Below are positions 8,015-15,682 of a stretch of DNA of 33,437 bases, piece after piece. Location: positions 1 to 33,437 of the forward strand of contig CAMYOJ010000027.1 of the NCBI GenBank assembly GCA_947259985.1. Direction: 5' to 3'. Below the pieces are notes generated by a model that was not told the origin of the DNA, ran no database searches, and saw nothing but the letters and a program-made list of their open reading frames with translations. The stretch is from an uncultured Woeseiaceae bacterium. Lineage in GTDB: Bacteria; Pseudomonadota; Gammaproteobacteria; Steroidobacterales; Woeseiaceae. Position numbers and translations under genes: made by a program. Within the stretch, counting starts at the first letter, position 1. Each line of letters starts with the position of its first letter.

Positions 8015-9064
8015 ATGCCGTGTCGATCCCTCTATCGAACAGTGCGTTTGCCGCTGATACTGCTGGTTTGCACTGGCCTGGCCGGCTGTTATTACCTGCA
8101 GGCAGCAAACGGACAATGGCAAGTGCTCAGAAAACGCGAGCCTATCGTCGAGCTTCTGGAAGACGAGACCACTCCCCCGGAGCTTGCGGAGCGCCTGCGC
8201 CTTGTACAGGCGGCGCGAGAGTTTTCGATTGACGAACTGGCGCTGCCCGATAATGGCAGCTACCGAACCTACGCCGACATCGAACGTGAGTTCGTGGTCT
8301 GGAACGTTTTTGCGGCCCCGGAATTCTCGCTCGAGCCCAGGGAGTGGTGTTTCCCGGTCGCAGGTTGCGTGAGTTATCGCGGCTACTTCTCGCGTGACGC
8401 CGCCTATCGCGAATCAGCGCGCCTGGCGAAAAGGGGTTACGACGTTGCCGTCGGCGGCGTATCGGCTTATTCGACGCTTGGCAATTTCGACGATCCGGTA
8501 CTCAGTTCGATGATGCAGTGGGACGATATACAGCTTGTCGCCGTGCTGTTTCACGAACTCGCGCACCAGGTGCTGTACGTCAAGGGAGACTCGGCGTTCA
8601 ACGAGTCGTTTGCAACGGCTGTGGAGGAGTTTGGTGTCGGGCGCTGGCTGCAGTCGCGCGGGCGTGCGGATGACATCGAGGTATATGTCGAACGTCGCGA
8701 GCTTCGCCAGGCGCTCATGGCCCTGGTCGCAACGGCACGCGATGACCTGAGCGAGCATTTCAAGTCATCGCTGCCGGACGATGAGAAGCGCCGGCTGAAA
8801 GCCTCACGGCTGCAGCAACTGTCGGACGACGCGGAAGCCGTGCTTGCCGCGGCGGGGCGTCCGGGCAGCAACTGGTTGAGCGGCGATCTCAACAACGCCA
8901 GGCTGGTTTCGATGACCCTGTACGAGGGACGGCTGCCGGCGTTTCGCAAGCTGTTACAGAACTGTCAGCAGGACATTCACTGCTTTTTTGAGAGAGCGAC
9001 GGAACTGTCTGAGCTCGGGGAGTCGAGCCGCGATGAGGCGCTCGAGACGCTAGCGCGCCGCTAG
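8015..9064 (+). CDS. predicted zinc aminopeptidase lipoprotein (PF10023/COG4324 family)
   Basis: The 349-residue product is a predicted lipoprotein metallopeptidase. The start MPCRSLYRTVRL leads into a hydrophobic stretch and lipobox LAGC, with YYLQAANGQ after it, a typical opening of the COG4324 family. The zinc motif HELAH is at H180-E181 to H184, followed by NESFATAVEEFG near 196-207, supplying the third ligand and a conserved glutamate. The ATG at 8015 is chosen because it puts the signal sequence at the N-terminus; the frame is open back to 7871 antisense to cca. The gene is divergent from cca (56 nt gap) and its last 15 nt overlap slt convergently. The substrate is unknown. Confidence 0.82.
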   Translation: MPCRSLYRTVRLPLILLVCTGLAGCYYLQAANGQWQVLRKREPIVELLEDETTPPELAERLRLVQAAREFSIDELALPDNGSYRTYADIEREFVVWNVFAAPEFSLEPREWCFPVAGCVSYRGYFSRDAAYRESARLAKRGYDVAVGGVSAYSTLGNFDDPVLSSMMQWDDIQLVAVLFHELAHQVLYVKGDSAFNESFATAVEEFGVGRWLQSRGRADDIEVYVERRELRQALMALVATARDDLSEHFKSSLPDDEKRRLKASRLQQLSDDAEAVLAAAGRPGSNWLSGDLNNARLVSMTLYEGRLPAFRKLLQNCQQDIHCFFERATELSELGESSRDEALETLARR

Positions 9065-11023
9065 CTGCAGGAGGTCGCTCGCACCCTTGACTATCCGCAG
9101 TTCGTCGGACACGCGGCGGACCTGGCCCGTCATGCGCCAGTGGAAAATAGCCTGTGCCGAGAGCACGCGTTTCACGTACTTACGGGTCTCGTTGAAGGGG
9201 ATGTTTTCTATCCAGACGCGCGCATCGAGCGAGCCGGACTCGGGCAACCACTTGTCGACGCGGTGTGGCCCGGCGTTGTATGCGGCGGTCGCAAGAACCT
9301 GGTTGCCGCTGTAGCGCTCGGCCATCTGGCCAAGGTAGCTTGTTCCAAGACGGATGTTGCTTTCCGGGTTGGTGAGTGTCGCGAGCCCCGAATAGGGTAG
9401 CCGGATCTCGCGGGCGACTTCCTTGCCCGTAGCCGGCATCAGCTGCATAAGGCCGATGGCGCCGGCGCGCGAGCGGACATCGCGCATGAACAGGCTCTCG
9501 CTGCGGGCAATGCCGTAAGCCCAGGTGGACGAGATACGCGCCTCTGAGGAGGAACGCTCAAACAGTGGTTTGTACGGCAGCGGATAGCGGATCGAAAGAT
9601 CGTCATACTCTTGCAGGCTCGCGGCAGTCGCTATGGCTCGCGAATGCCACCCCCACCGGTCTGCGAGTATCGCGGCCTGTATTTTCTGCTCGGATGACAG
9701 GTGGCGCACCACAGCATCCCACTCGGAACGACCGCGGCCATCCTGGCCCACGAGAAACAGTTCGCGCGCCCTGATGATGTCCGGGCGAGCCGCTACCAGG
9801 GCTATGGCATCTTCATCGGCAGCCAATTTACTATGTTCGAGTGCGTATTCCTCACCGAGCTCATCGGCGGCAAGAAAACCGTAATAGCTGCGTTCCCGGC
9901 TCAAGTCCCTGAGCGCTGCGTCGGCGGCAAGTACCTGGCTCGAACGCTTGAGCGCGATCGCTCGCCAGTATTGCCATTCCTCGGATCCTCGCTCCTTCTC
10001 GGACATCGCTGCGATGTCGCCGAGCAGTCGATCCCACTCAGCGTTGCGCAAACTGGTACGTGCGCGCCAGCGAGCGACTTCGTCATTCTGCGCGGCCGGC
10101 GGCAGGCCGGCCAATAGCTCGTATGCGCCAGGCAGGTCGTCGCGCGCTGTCCACAGCGCGATGTGACGCTCTGTGCGCAGGCGTTGCTCGGTCGAGAAGC
10201 CGTGGGTCCTGGAAACATCGTGCCATGCCTGGAGCGCGGCTTCGGGGTCGCGATACGTCAGGCGTTCAGTCGCGTAGACGAGTTGTAAGCGCACGGTTTC
10301 GCCGTCGCCATGCAAAGCATGGCGCTTCAGGAACTCCTCGGGATTTTGCTGCGCCTTCGTCCAGAGCGCCGCTTCTTCGACGTGTTGCTCGTCGATATGC
10401 CTGGCCAGCCAGCGTGCCAGAGTGAATTCGCGAGCCTCAACGGCCAGCCGGTAGCGACTACGGTATTCGACCGGCCCGAGTAGATTTTGCTCCTCGAGAT
10501 AGTCGAATACGGGATCGCACTCTTTGACCTGGCTCTCGCCCACGAGCCACAGGTCGAGCGCTCGTCGATTTACGCGAGCACGGCGACCGGACTCCAGGTC
10601 GGCTTGCAAAGCCAGGCAATCCAGCTTCGAGATTTCCTGGCCCTGGTAAAACTGTTCATAAATGCGCTGAAAGTCCTGCAGGTCACCGCCTTTCGCGAGG
10701 TGCAGCGCAAATCGGTAGCGAAGTTCTCTTGCGGGTCGCAAGGTGCCGTATCGCGAAAGAAACTCGTCGACCTGCTGCAGCTCGTCCAGTGCAGTGCGCA
10801 GGTAAGTGGCGCGCAGATCGGGCCACAGGGCGTAGTCTTCGAGCAGCCGTCGATCGTTAGCGTCGAGATTGTCGACGGCGCCCCAGTCGCCGAGTTCGAC
10901 TTCATTAATGACATCGCGAAACAGCTGCCGTTGCTGCTCGATGGGCGACTCTTCAGCTGCGAGCGACGAGAAGCCGAGTAGCGCGATAAGACAAAGGCTG
11001 CTGGCCAGGTTTCTCGGAGTCAT
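9050..11023 (-). CDS. slt: soluble lytic murein transglycosylase Slt
   Basis: Slt cleaves peptidoglycan glycan strands in the periplasm, forming 1,6-anhydromuropeptides. The 657-residue product starts with a signal peptide (MTPRNLASSLCLIALLGFSSLAAEE). Residues about 30-490 are helical superhelix-type sequence, as in the doughnut-shaped U and L domains of Slt70. The C-terminal catalytic domain has GIARSES (catalytic E about 509), VRSRAGAIGLMQLMPATG, NIRLGTSYL and ATAAYNAGPHRV, all classic family-1 transglycosylase motifs. The length is close to the family's. It lies 75 nt downstream of the degQ-like gene in the same direction, with only a short leader. The two may form a cell-envelope stress unit; that is inference. 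Confidence 0.93.
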   Translation of the reverse strand: MTPRNLASSLCLIALLGFSSLAAEESPIEQQRQLFRDVINEVELGDWGAVDNLDANDRRLLEDYALWPDLRATYLRTALDELQQVDEFLSRYGTLRPARELRYRFALHLAKGGDLQDFQRIYEQFYQGQEISKLDCLALQADLESGRRARVNRRALDLWLVGESQVKECDPVFDYLEEQNLLGPVEYRSRYRLAVEAREFTLARWLARHIDEQHVEEAALWTKAQQNPEEFLKRHALHGDGETVRLQLVYATERLTYRDPEAALQAWHDVSRTHGFSTEQRLRTERHIALWTARDDLPGAYELLAGLPPAAQNDEVARWRARTSLRNAEWDRLLGDIAAMSEKERGSEEWQYWRAIALKRSSQVLAADAALRDLSRERSYYGFLAADELGEEYALEHSKLAADEDAIALVAARPDIIRARELFLVGQDGRGRSEWDAVVRHLSSEQKIQAAILADRWGWHSRAIATAASLQEYDDLSIRYPLPYKPLFERSSSEARISSTWAYGIARSESLFMRDVRSRAGAIGLMQLMPATGKEVAREIRLPYSGLATLTNPESNIRLGTSYLGQMAERYSGNQVLATAAYNAGPHRVDKWLPESGSLDARVWIENIPFNETRKYVKRVLSAQAIFHWRMTGQVRRVSDELRIVKGASDLLQLAAR

Positions 11024-11098
11024 TGCGGAGTGTCGGCCTGTTCAAGTAAACACATCAGGTAGTACGGCCACCTTAATGATCGGCCGACGATTCCGCAA

Positions 11099-12448
11099 CT
11101 AGCGAATCTGCAGCATTAACGAGCGGTCCCCGCGCTGCACAAGCAGGAACAGAATACGGTTGTTCGCCGCAATCGCTGCGAGGTCGTCGAGTGATCGCAC
11201 GACGCTACGATTGACCGCCGTTATGACGTCACCGGCACGCAGGCCGCGCTGTGCCGCGGGGCTACCGGGTTCCACTTCGGTGACCTCGACGCCACCGTCG
11301 CTCGTAGCGCTCGACGGCGCGAAGCGTGCGCCCGACAGCCCGGGATGCAACTCCGCTCCTGTCGAGGCAACGGTTTGCTGTTGCCCGAGCTGCGCCGTCG
11401 TCATGCTTTTCTTACTGTCCCGCACATATTCGATCTCGACGTCGTCACCTGAACGTAACAACCCGATCGTATTGCGCAGCCCTGCGGCATCGTCGACTTT
11501 CTTTTCGTTGACGGCAACGATGATGTCGCCAACTTCGAGGCCCGCCTCTTCGGCCGCCGAGTCCGGTTCGATGTTTGTAATCAAGGCGCCGCTTTTGACG
11601 TTTGTGCTCAGCGCTTCGGCCATCTCGGCGTCAATGGTCTGGATTCGAACACCCAGCAATCCTCGTCGGATTTCGCCGAAATCGAGAATCTGGTTCATGA
11701 TCGAGCCCGCGATTTCTGTAGGAACAGCGAAGCCGATGCCAACATTGCCGCCAGAGCGGCTGATGATCGCCGAATTGATGCCGATCAGTTCGCCTTCCAT
11801 GTTAACGAGCGCGCCGCCCGAGTTGCCCGGATTGATCGATGCGTCGGTCTGGATGAAGTCCTCATAACCGTCACGGCTGATACCCGTGCGGCCAAGCGCG
11901 CTGATAATGCCCGAGGTCACCGTGTGCCCGAGACCGAAAGGATTGCCAATGGCAATCACGAAATCGCCGACGCGCGCTCCTTCGGAATCTCCGATCGGCA
12001 TTTCGACGAGGCCCTCGGCTTCAACCTTGATGACCGCAATGTCGGTCGCCGGGTCGGACCCGACGACCTCGGCATCGAGTATCTGGCCGTCGAACAGGGA
12101 TATCTGAATGGCATCAGCGTCTCCTATGACGTGGTGATTCGTCAGGATGTAGCCGCCTTCGGCATCGACGATGACACCAGAACCGGCGCTGGAGACCTGC
12201 CGCTCGCCACTTGGAGCGTCCGGAATCCCGAAGAAGCGCCGGAAAGCGTCGTCGCCAAACGGGTTGCGGCGAGAGACTGTCTGGCTGACCCTGATATTGA
12301 CGACCGCGGGCGAAACTCGCTCGACCAATGGTGCGAGGCTCGTCACGGGACGGTCGCCAATACTGACAGGCAGCGCCGCCTGCACGGTTGCCAGCGATAA
12401 CGCGGCAAGCAACAGGCTGGACCAGAATACGCGTGTTTTTGTCATCAT
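11099..12448 (-). CDS. Do/DegQ-type periplasmic serine endoprotease
   Basis: A DegP/DegQ/DegS-like protease that degrades misfolded periplasmic proteins. Counting from the ATG at 12448, the 449-residue product has a signal peptide ending near VQA (residue 24), then the trypsin-like domain with H106 (ILTNHHV), D136 (PATDIAVIKV) and S210 (NPGNSGGAL). Two PDZ domains follow, about 255-350 and 375-449 (GLEVGDIIVAVNEKKV and GLRAGDVITAVNRSVV). Two PDZ domains argue for DegQ/DegP rather than DegS. The frame extends to 12481, but MMTK or the second ATG (12445) puts the signal peptide first. The upstream minus-strand gene is hsp20, giving a run of proteostasis genes. Confidence 0.92.
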   Translation of the reverse strand: MMTKTRVFWSSLLLAALSLATVQAALPVSIGDRPVTSLAPLVERVSPAVVNIRVSQTVSRRNPFGDDAFRRFFGIPDAPSGERQVSSAGSGVIVDAEGGYILTNHHVIGDADAIQISLFDGQILDAEVVGSDPATDIAVIKVEAEGLVEMPIGDSEGARVGDFVIAIGNPFGLGHTVTSGIISALGRTGISRDGYEDFIQTDASINPGNSGGALVNMEGELIGINSAIISRSGGNVGIGFAVPTEIAGSIMNQILDFGEIRRGLLGVRIQTIDAEMAEALSTNVKSGALITNIEPDSAAEEAGLEVGDIIVAVNEKKVDDAAGLRNTIGLLRSGDDVEIEYVRDSKKSMTTAQLGQQQTVASTGAELHPGLSGARFAPSSATSDGGVEVTEVEPGSPAAQRGLRAGDVITAVNRSVVRSLDDLAAIAANNRILFLLVQRGDRSLMLQIR

Positions 12449-12535
12449 AAGTTCCCGATGCTCCGTCAAATACTCAGGCAATCGTTTCAGAGATTAGTTT
12501 CAGGTAGCTGAATCAGCGGTGAATGGTGTACGGCC

Positions 12536-12541
12536 ATTATA
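12536..12541 (-). promoter_or_regulatory. candidate -10 element for the degQ-like gene
   Basis: On the minus strand this reads TATAAT, a perfect sigma-70 -10 hexamer, about 88 bases upstream of the start codon. No convincing -35 hexamer lies 16-18 bases further upstream, so use would need an activator or another sigma. No sigma-E-type GAACTT-N16-TCTGA pair was found. Confidence 0.35.
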
Positions 12542-12559
12542 AGCGCTTGGTGCAAAGAT

Positions 12560-12590
12560 GCCCGGGCGCAACGCTTGGTCGCACCCGGGC
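12560..12590 (-). terminator. probable intrinsic terminator of hsp20
   Basis: The inverted repeat GCCCGGG (12560-12566) and CCCGGGC (12584-12590) extends through GC/GC pairs past one mismatch around an 11-base loop. It lies 16 bases after the hsp20 stop. Read on the minus strand the stem is followed by ATCTTTG, a weak U tract. This placement separates hsp20 from the degQ-like gene. Confidence 0.55.
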
Positions 12591-12606
12591 GCAGGCGAAG
12601 TCTTCG

Positions 12607-13041
12607 TCACGCTGCTTCGACGGTAATCCGGCGTGCCTTGATTTCGGGCGTCTTCGGGATCACAACTTCGAGAATGCCGTCGCTGCACCTGGCCGTGATG
12701 CCTTCGGCGTCAGCCGTCTCAGGCAGTGTAAACCGGCGGAAGAAGCGACCGGTCGCGCGCTCGATACGCTGTGTGCCCTGGTCCTCGCTGCGTTCTTCGG
12801 CGCGGCGCTTGCCCGACAGGTTGAGGACGCCAGCGTCCATGGATACGTCAATGTCTTCAGCAGCGACCCCGGGAACGTCGGCGCGTAGTATGAAACGGTC
12901 TTTCTCCTCGAAAATGTCGACGGCCGGTACCCAGTCGGTGACGGGGCTGTCGTCTGCGCCGCGGCGCTGACCGACCAGGCGGTCGAGATCGCGATGCATC
13001 ATATCTACAAGGGTCCAGGGTTCGAATCGAGCAATATTCAT
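12607..13041 (-). CDS. Hsp20/alpha-crystallin small heat shock protein
   Basis: A small heat shock protein that holds unfolding clients for refolding by ATP-dependent chaperones. The 144-residue product has a short N-terminal arm (MNIARFEPWTLVDMMHRDLDRL), a linker, and the alpha-crystallin domain from about 45 to 135: VDIFEEKDRFILRADVPGV, IDVSMDAGVLNLSGKR, RRFTLPETADAEGI and the A-x-x-x-n-G-v-L-like ARCSDGILEVVIPK motif. The C-terminal tail ARRITVEAA contains an IxV anchor. A strong ribosome site, ggagga (complement of 13046-13051), precedes the ATG by 4 nt, and a sigma-32-type promoter lies 48-75 bases upstream of the start. Family assignment is secure; client and partner are not knowable here. 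Confidence 0.95.
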   Translation of the reverse strand: MNIARFEPWTLVDMMHRDLDRLVGQRRGADDSPVTDWVPAVDIFEEKDRFILRADVPGVAAEDIDVSMDAGVLNLSGKRRAEERSEDQGTQRIERATGRFFRRFTLPETADAEGITARCSDGILEVVIPKTPEIKARRITVEAA

Positions 13042-13088
13042 GATGTCCTCCAGAAATGAATCGGGTTTTCAACTATCGTTGCTCGCTT

Positions 13089-13116
13089 AAGTAAGGGCCC
13101 GTTTTGCCTTTTCAAG
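13089..13116 (-). promoter_or_regulatory. sigma-32 (heat shock) promoter of hsp20
   Basis: On the minus strand the sequence reads CTTGAA (13116-13111), a 13-base spacer, then CCCTTACTT (13097-13089). This fits the RpoH consensus CTTGAA-N13-15-CCCCATnT well, with an exact -35. It lies a normal distance upstream of the small heat shock protein's ribosome site. Confidence 0.7.
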
Positions 13117-13185
13117 GTCGCTTTTTGCGGGTAAAAATGACCATAAAAGTGCCGGATGGCAGCACTTGTCATAAGACTTTCGTAG

Positions 13186-13201
13186 CCACTATATCTAGTG
13201 G
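13186..13201. promoter_or_regulatory. NrdR-box-like palindrome A
   Basis: The 16-mer ccactatatctagtgg has inverted arms CCACTA/TAGTGG and fits the core of the published NrdR box (acaCwAtATaTwGtgt) at all capital positions. It lies 340 bases upstream of nrdJa. NrdR is the ATP/dATP-sensing repressor of ribonucleotide reductase genes. No second box is visible at the usual 31-33 base centre spacing. Confidence 0.5.
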
Positions 13202-13322
13202 ATGCGAAATTTCACAAAAGTGTCATTTTTTTTCGCTTATTTTTAAAGCACTTACTTGAGAAAAGTTCGTAACTATTTGATTTTATATCTAAAAGGGTCG
13301 TAGAAAAATTTAACGTAAATGC

Positions 13323-13349
13323 TTGACAGAGGACCTCTACGGGCATAAT
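13323..13349 (+). promoter_or_regulatory. sigma-70-like promoter of nrdJab
   Basis: A perfect -35 TTGACA (13323-13328), a 15-base spacer and a 5/6 -10 CATAAT (13344-13349). The spacer is short. The expected transcript start is near 13356, giving a leader of about 170 nt before nrdJa. Confidence 0.55.
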
Positions 13350-13364
13350 CTTGTCACCACTCGG

Positions 13365-13380
13365 ACACAACATCTTGTGT
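13365..13380. promoter_or_regulatory. NrdR-box-like palindrome B
   Basis: The 16-mer acacaacatcttgtgt has perfect acacaa/ttgtgt arms and matches the NrdR box outer bases aca/tgt and the C-w-A-n-A-T-n-T-w-G core. It begins about 10 bases after the expected start of the nrdJa transcript, a good place for repression. Confidence 0.6.
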
Positions 13381-13388
13381 CTCATCAA

Positions 13389-13525
13389 CGAGAAAAAGGG
13401 GCCAACAAAGGCTCTCGTCGCGCGTTTTCTGGCCGCCGGCGAGCGGGACCCTTTTCGCTGAAAAAGCTGGTCAAAACAATACATTTGGGGTCTCCTTAAG
13501 GGAGTACAGGGGAGTATGAGGAGCA
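13389..13525 (+). ncRNA. candidate structured leader (cis-regulatory RNA) of nrdJa
   Basis: The leader can form nested stems: AAAAGGG (13394-13400) with CCCTTTT (13449-13455), enclosing CTCGTCG (13413-13419) with CGGCGAG (13437-13443, one G-U pair). A small hairpin CTCC-TTAA-GGAG-like (13492-13504) follows. Two purine-rich ribosome-site candidates precede the ATG: aggggag (13508-13514) and aggag (13519-13523), the latter only 2 nt away. A candidate RNA class found upstream of nrdJ genes has been published; whether this belongs to it cannot be told by eye. Confidence 0.35.
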
Positions 13526-15682
13526 ATGAAGTCCGCCGTTAATTTGGATACACACACGGTTACCGAGATTGAATTTCAACCCGCATCGCTGGATATCTGG
13601 GATGCGAAATATCGTCTGGCAGCCAAAGACGGCTCCAGGATCGATGCAACGATCGACGACACGTACAAGAGAGTCGCGATGGCGCTGGCGAACGTCGAGG
13701 TCGAATCGAAACGCGAGCACTACTTCAAGGAATTCGTCTGGGCGCTGCGCTCGGGAGCGATTCCCGCTGGCCGCATCATGTCGAACGCCGGTGCCCGGGA
13801 GCACAAGCCCGCGACGTCCACGATCAACTGCACGGTGTCGGGTACCGTCGGTGATTCGATGGACAACATTCTCAACAAGGTTCACGAGGCGGGGCTGACG
13901 CTCAAAGCCGGCTGCGGTATCGGCTATGAGTTTTCGACCTTGCGCCCCAAGGGTGCCTACGTAACAGGCGCTGGTGCCTATACGTCGGGTCCGCTTTCGT
14001 TCATGGATATCTACGACAAGATGTGTTTCACGGTGTCGTCGGCCGGTGGCCGCCGCGGCGCGCAGATGGGTACATTCGATGTTGGCCATCCGGATGTCAT
14101 GGAGTTCATTCGTGCCAAGCGCGAAGATGGCCGTCTGCGGCAGTTCAACCTGTCATTGCTCGTCACCGACGAATTCATGCAGGCCGTCGTTAATGACGAT
14201 GAGTGGAAGCTCGCGTTTCCGGTAACGCCCAAAGAGGTCGAAGACGACGCTCTCGACATCAGCGACAAGCACCTGTTCGTGTGGCGCGACTGGCCCGAAG
14301 CCGGCAACTACGTCAGCAATACTGACGGGCTGGTTGCCTGCAAGATCTACAAGACCATGCCGGCACGTCGCGTATGGGACGTCATCATGGCATCGACCTA
14401 CGACTTCGCCGAACCGGGTTTTGTGTTGATCGACAAGGTCAACGAAATGAACAATAACTGGTTCTGCGAGAACATCCGTGCGACCAATCCCTGCGGCGAG
14501 CAGCCGTTGCCGCCCTACGGCTCATGCCTGCTGGGCTCGGTGAACCTGACACGCTTCGTGCAGAAACCGTTCACGGACGAAGCTACCTTCGATTGGGACA
14601 CGTTCCGCAAGGTCGTCAAGGTATTCACGCGCATGCTCGACAATGTTGTCGAGATCAACGGTTTGCCACTGCCACAGCAGCGCAACGAGATCCAGCGCAA
14701 GCGTCGCCACGGTATGGGCTTCCTGGGGCTGGGCTCGACGATCACGATGCTGCGCATGAACTACGGTGATCGCGCATCAGTGGAGTTCACCGGGGAAGTG
14801 GCACGGCAGCTGGCGCTGGCAGGCTGGGAAGAAGGCCTCGAGTTGGCTAAGGAGAAAGGTCCGGCGCCGATCATGAACGAGACCTTCGAAGTGACGGAAG
14901 AAATGCTGCGTCGGCGGCCGGAGATGCGCACGGATGGCTACCAGGCCGGCGACAAGGTTCCCGGACGCATCCTGCACGCCCGCTACAGCCGTTACATGCA
15001 GCGTGTTGCAGCAGACATGCCCGAACTCGTCGAGCAGCTGGCCGAAACGGGCGCGCGATTCACGCATCACAGTTCGATCGCGCCGACGGGCACGATATCG
15101 CTGTCGTTGGCGAACAATGCCTCGAACGGTATCGAGCCGAGCTTCGCGCACCACTACTTCCGCAACGTGATTCGTCAGGGCAAGAAGACCAAGGAAAAGG
15201 TCGATGTATTCTCCTTCGAGCTGCTGGCATATCGCGACATGATCGACACGGAGGCGATGCCGGCTGGCGCCGCCGAATCGGCGGCCGGCAATGAGCTGCC
15301 CGATTACTTCATCACGGCGGACGAGGTGACACCGACGCAGCATGTCGATATCCAGGCAGCGGCACAGAAGTGGATCGACTCGTCGATATCCAAGACCGCG
15401 AATGTACCGACCGACTACCCATACGACGACTTCAAGGACATCTACCTGTACGCGTACGAGCAAGGTCTCAAGGGTTGCACGACGTTCCGCTTCAATCCCG
15501 AGGCCTTTCAGGGCGTTCTCGTCAAGGAGAAGGACCTCAAGAACACCAACTACACGTTCACGCTGGATGACGGCTCGACCGTCGAACTAAAGGGCGACGA
15601 CGAGATCGAATACGATGGTGAGATTCACACGGCCGCGAACCTGTTCGATGCGCTTAAAGAAGGTTATTACGGAAAGTTCTAA
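13526..15682 (+). CDS. nrdJ: adenosylcobalamin-dependent (class II) ribonucleotide reductase, catalytic part NrdJa
   Basis: This enzyme makes deoxyribonucleotides from ribonucleotides with a thiyl radical generated from adenosylcobalamin, so it works with or without oxygen. The 718-residue product has the 10-stranded barrel motifs: C102 in INCTVSG (redox cysteine), LKAGCGIGYEFSTLRPKG, SSAGGRRGAQMG, the active site N321-P-C323-G-E325, and C334 in YGSCLLGSVNL (second redox cysteine). HSSIAPTGTISL and GCTTFRFNPEAF lie near the end. No N-terminal ATP-cone is visible. The C-terminal cysteine tail of single-chain class II enzymes is missing and is supplied by the next gene, which starts directly after the stop. 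This is the split NrdJa/NrdJb form known from Pseudomonas aeruginosa. Confidence 0.95.
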   Translation: MKSAVNLDTHTVTEIEFQPASLDIWDAKYRLAAKDGSRIDATIDDTYKRVAMALANVEVESKREHYFKEFVWALRSGAIPAGRIMSNAGAREHKPATSTINCTVSGTVGDSMDNILNKVHEAGLTLKAGCGIGYEFSTLRPKGAYVTGAGAYTSGPLSFMDIYDKMCFTVSSAGGRRGAQMGTFDVGHPDVMEFIRAKREDGRLRQFNLSLLVTDEFMQAVVNDDEWKLAFPVTPKEVEDDALDISDKHLFVWRDWPEAGNYVSNTDGLVACKIYKTMPARRVWDVIMASTYDFAEPGFVLIDKVNEMNNNWFCENIRATNPCGEQPLPPYGSCLLGSVNLTRFVQKPFTDEATFDWDTFRKVVKVFTRMLDNVVEINGLPLPQQRNEIQRKRRHGMGFLGLGSTITMLRMNYGDRASVEFTGEVARQLALAGWEEGLELAKEKGPAPIMNETFEVTEEMLRRRPEMRTDGYQAGDKVPGRILHARYSRYMQRVAADMPELVEQLAETGARFTHHSSIAPTGTISLSLANNASNGIEPSFAHHYFRNVIRQGKKTKEKVDVFSFELLAYRDMIDTEAMPAGAAESAAGNELPDYFITADEVTPTQHVDIQAAAQKWIDSSISKTANVPTDYPYDDFKDIYLYAYEQGLKGCTTFRFNPEAFQGVLVKEKDLKNTNYTFTLDDGSTVELKGDDEIEYDGEIHTAANLFDALKEGYYGKF

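Larger units (their letters stand above)
13042..13525. other. 484-base intergenic control region between hsp20 and nrdJa
   Basis: No protein gene is supported here. From left to right it holds the hsp20 ribosome site and heat-shock promoter (minus strand), a hairpin aagtgc/gcactt (13147-13167), an NrdR-box-like palindrome, an AT-rich stretch (about 13205-13320), a sigma-70-like promoter, a second NrdR-box-like palindrome and a GC-rich foldable leader ending at nrdJa. I looked for the B12 box GCCACTG of a cobalamin riboswitch and did not find it. Confidence 0.75.

Noticed and set aside
12448..12541. Sigma-E promoter for the degQ-like gene
   Set aside because: A GAACTT string exists only at the start codon, with no TCTGA at the needed spacing.
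13042..13525. Cobalamin riboswitch upstream of the B12-dependent reductase
   Set aside because: The conserved B12 box GCCACTG is absent; the closest string (gccacta at 13185-13191) is part of the NrdR-like palindrome.
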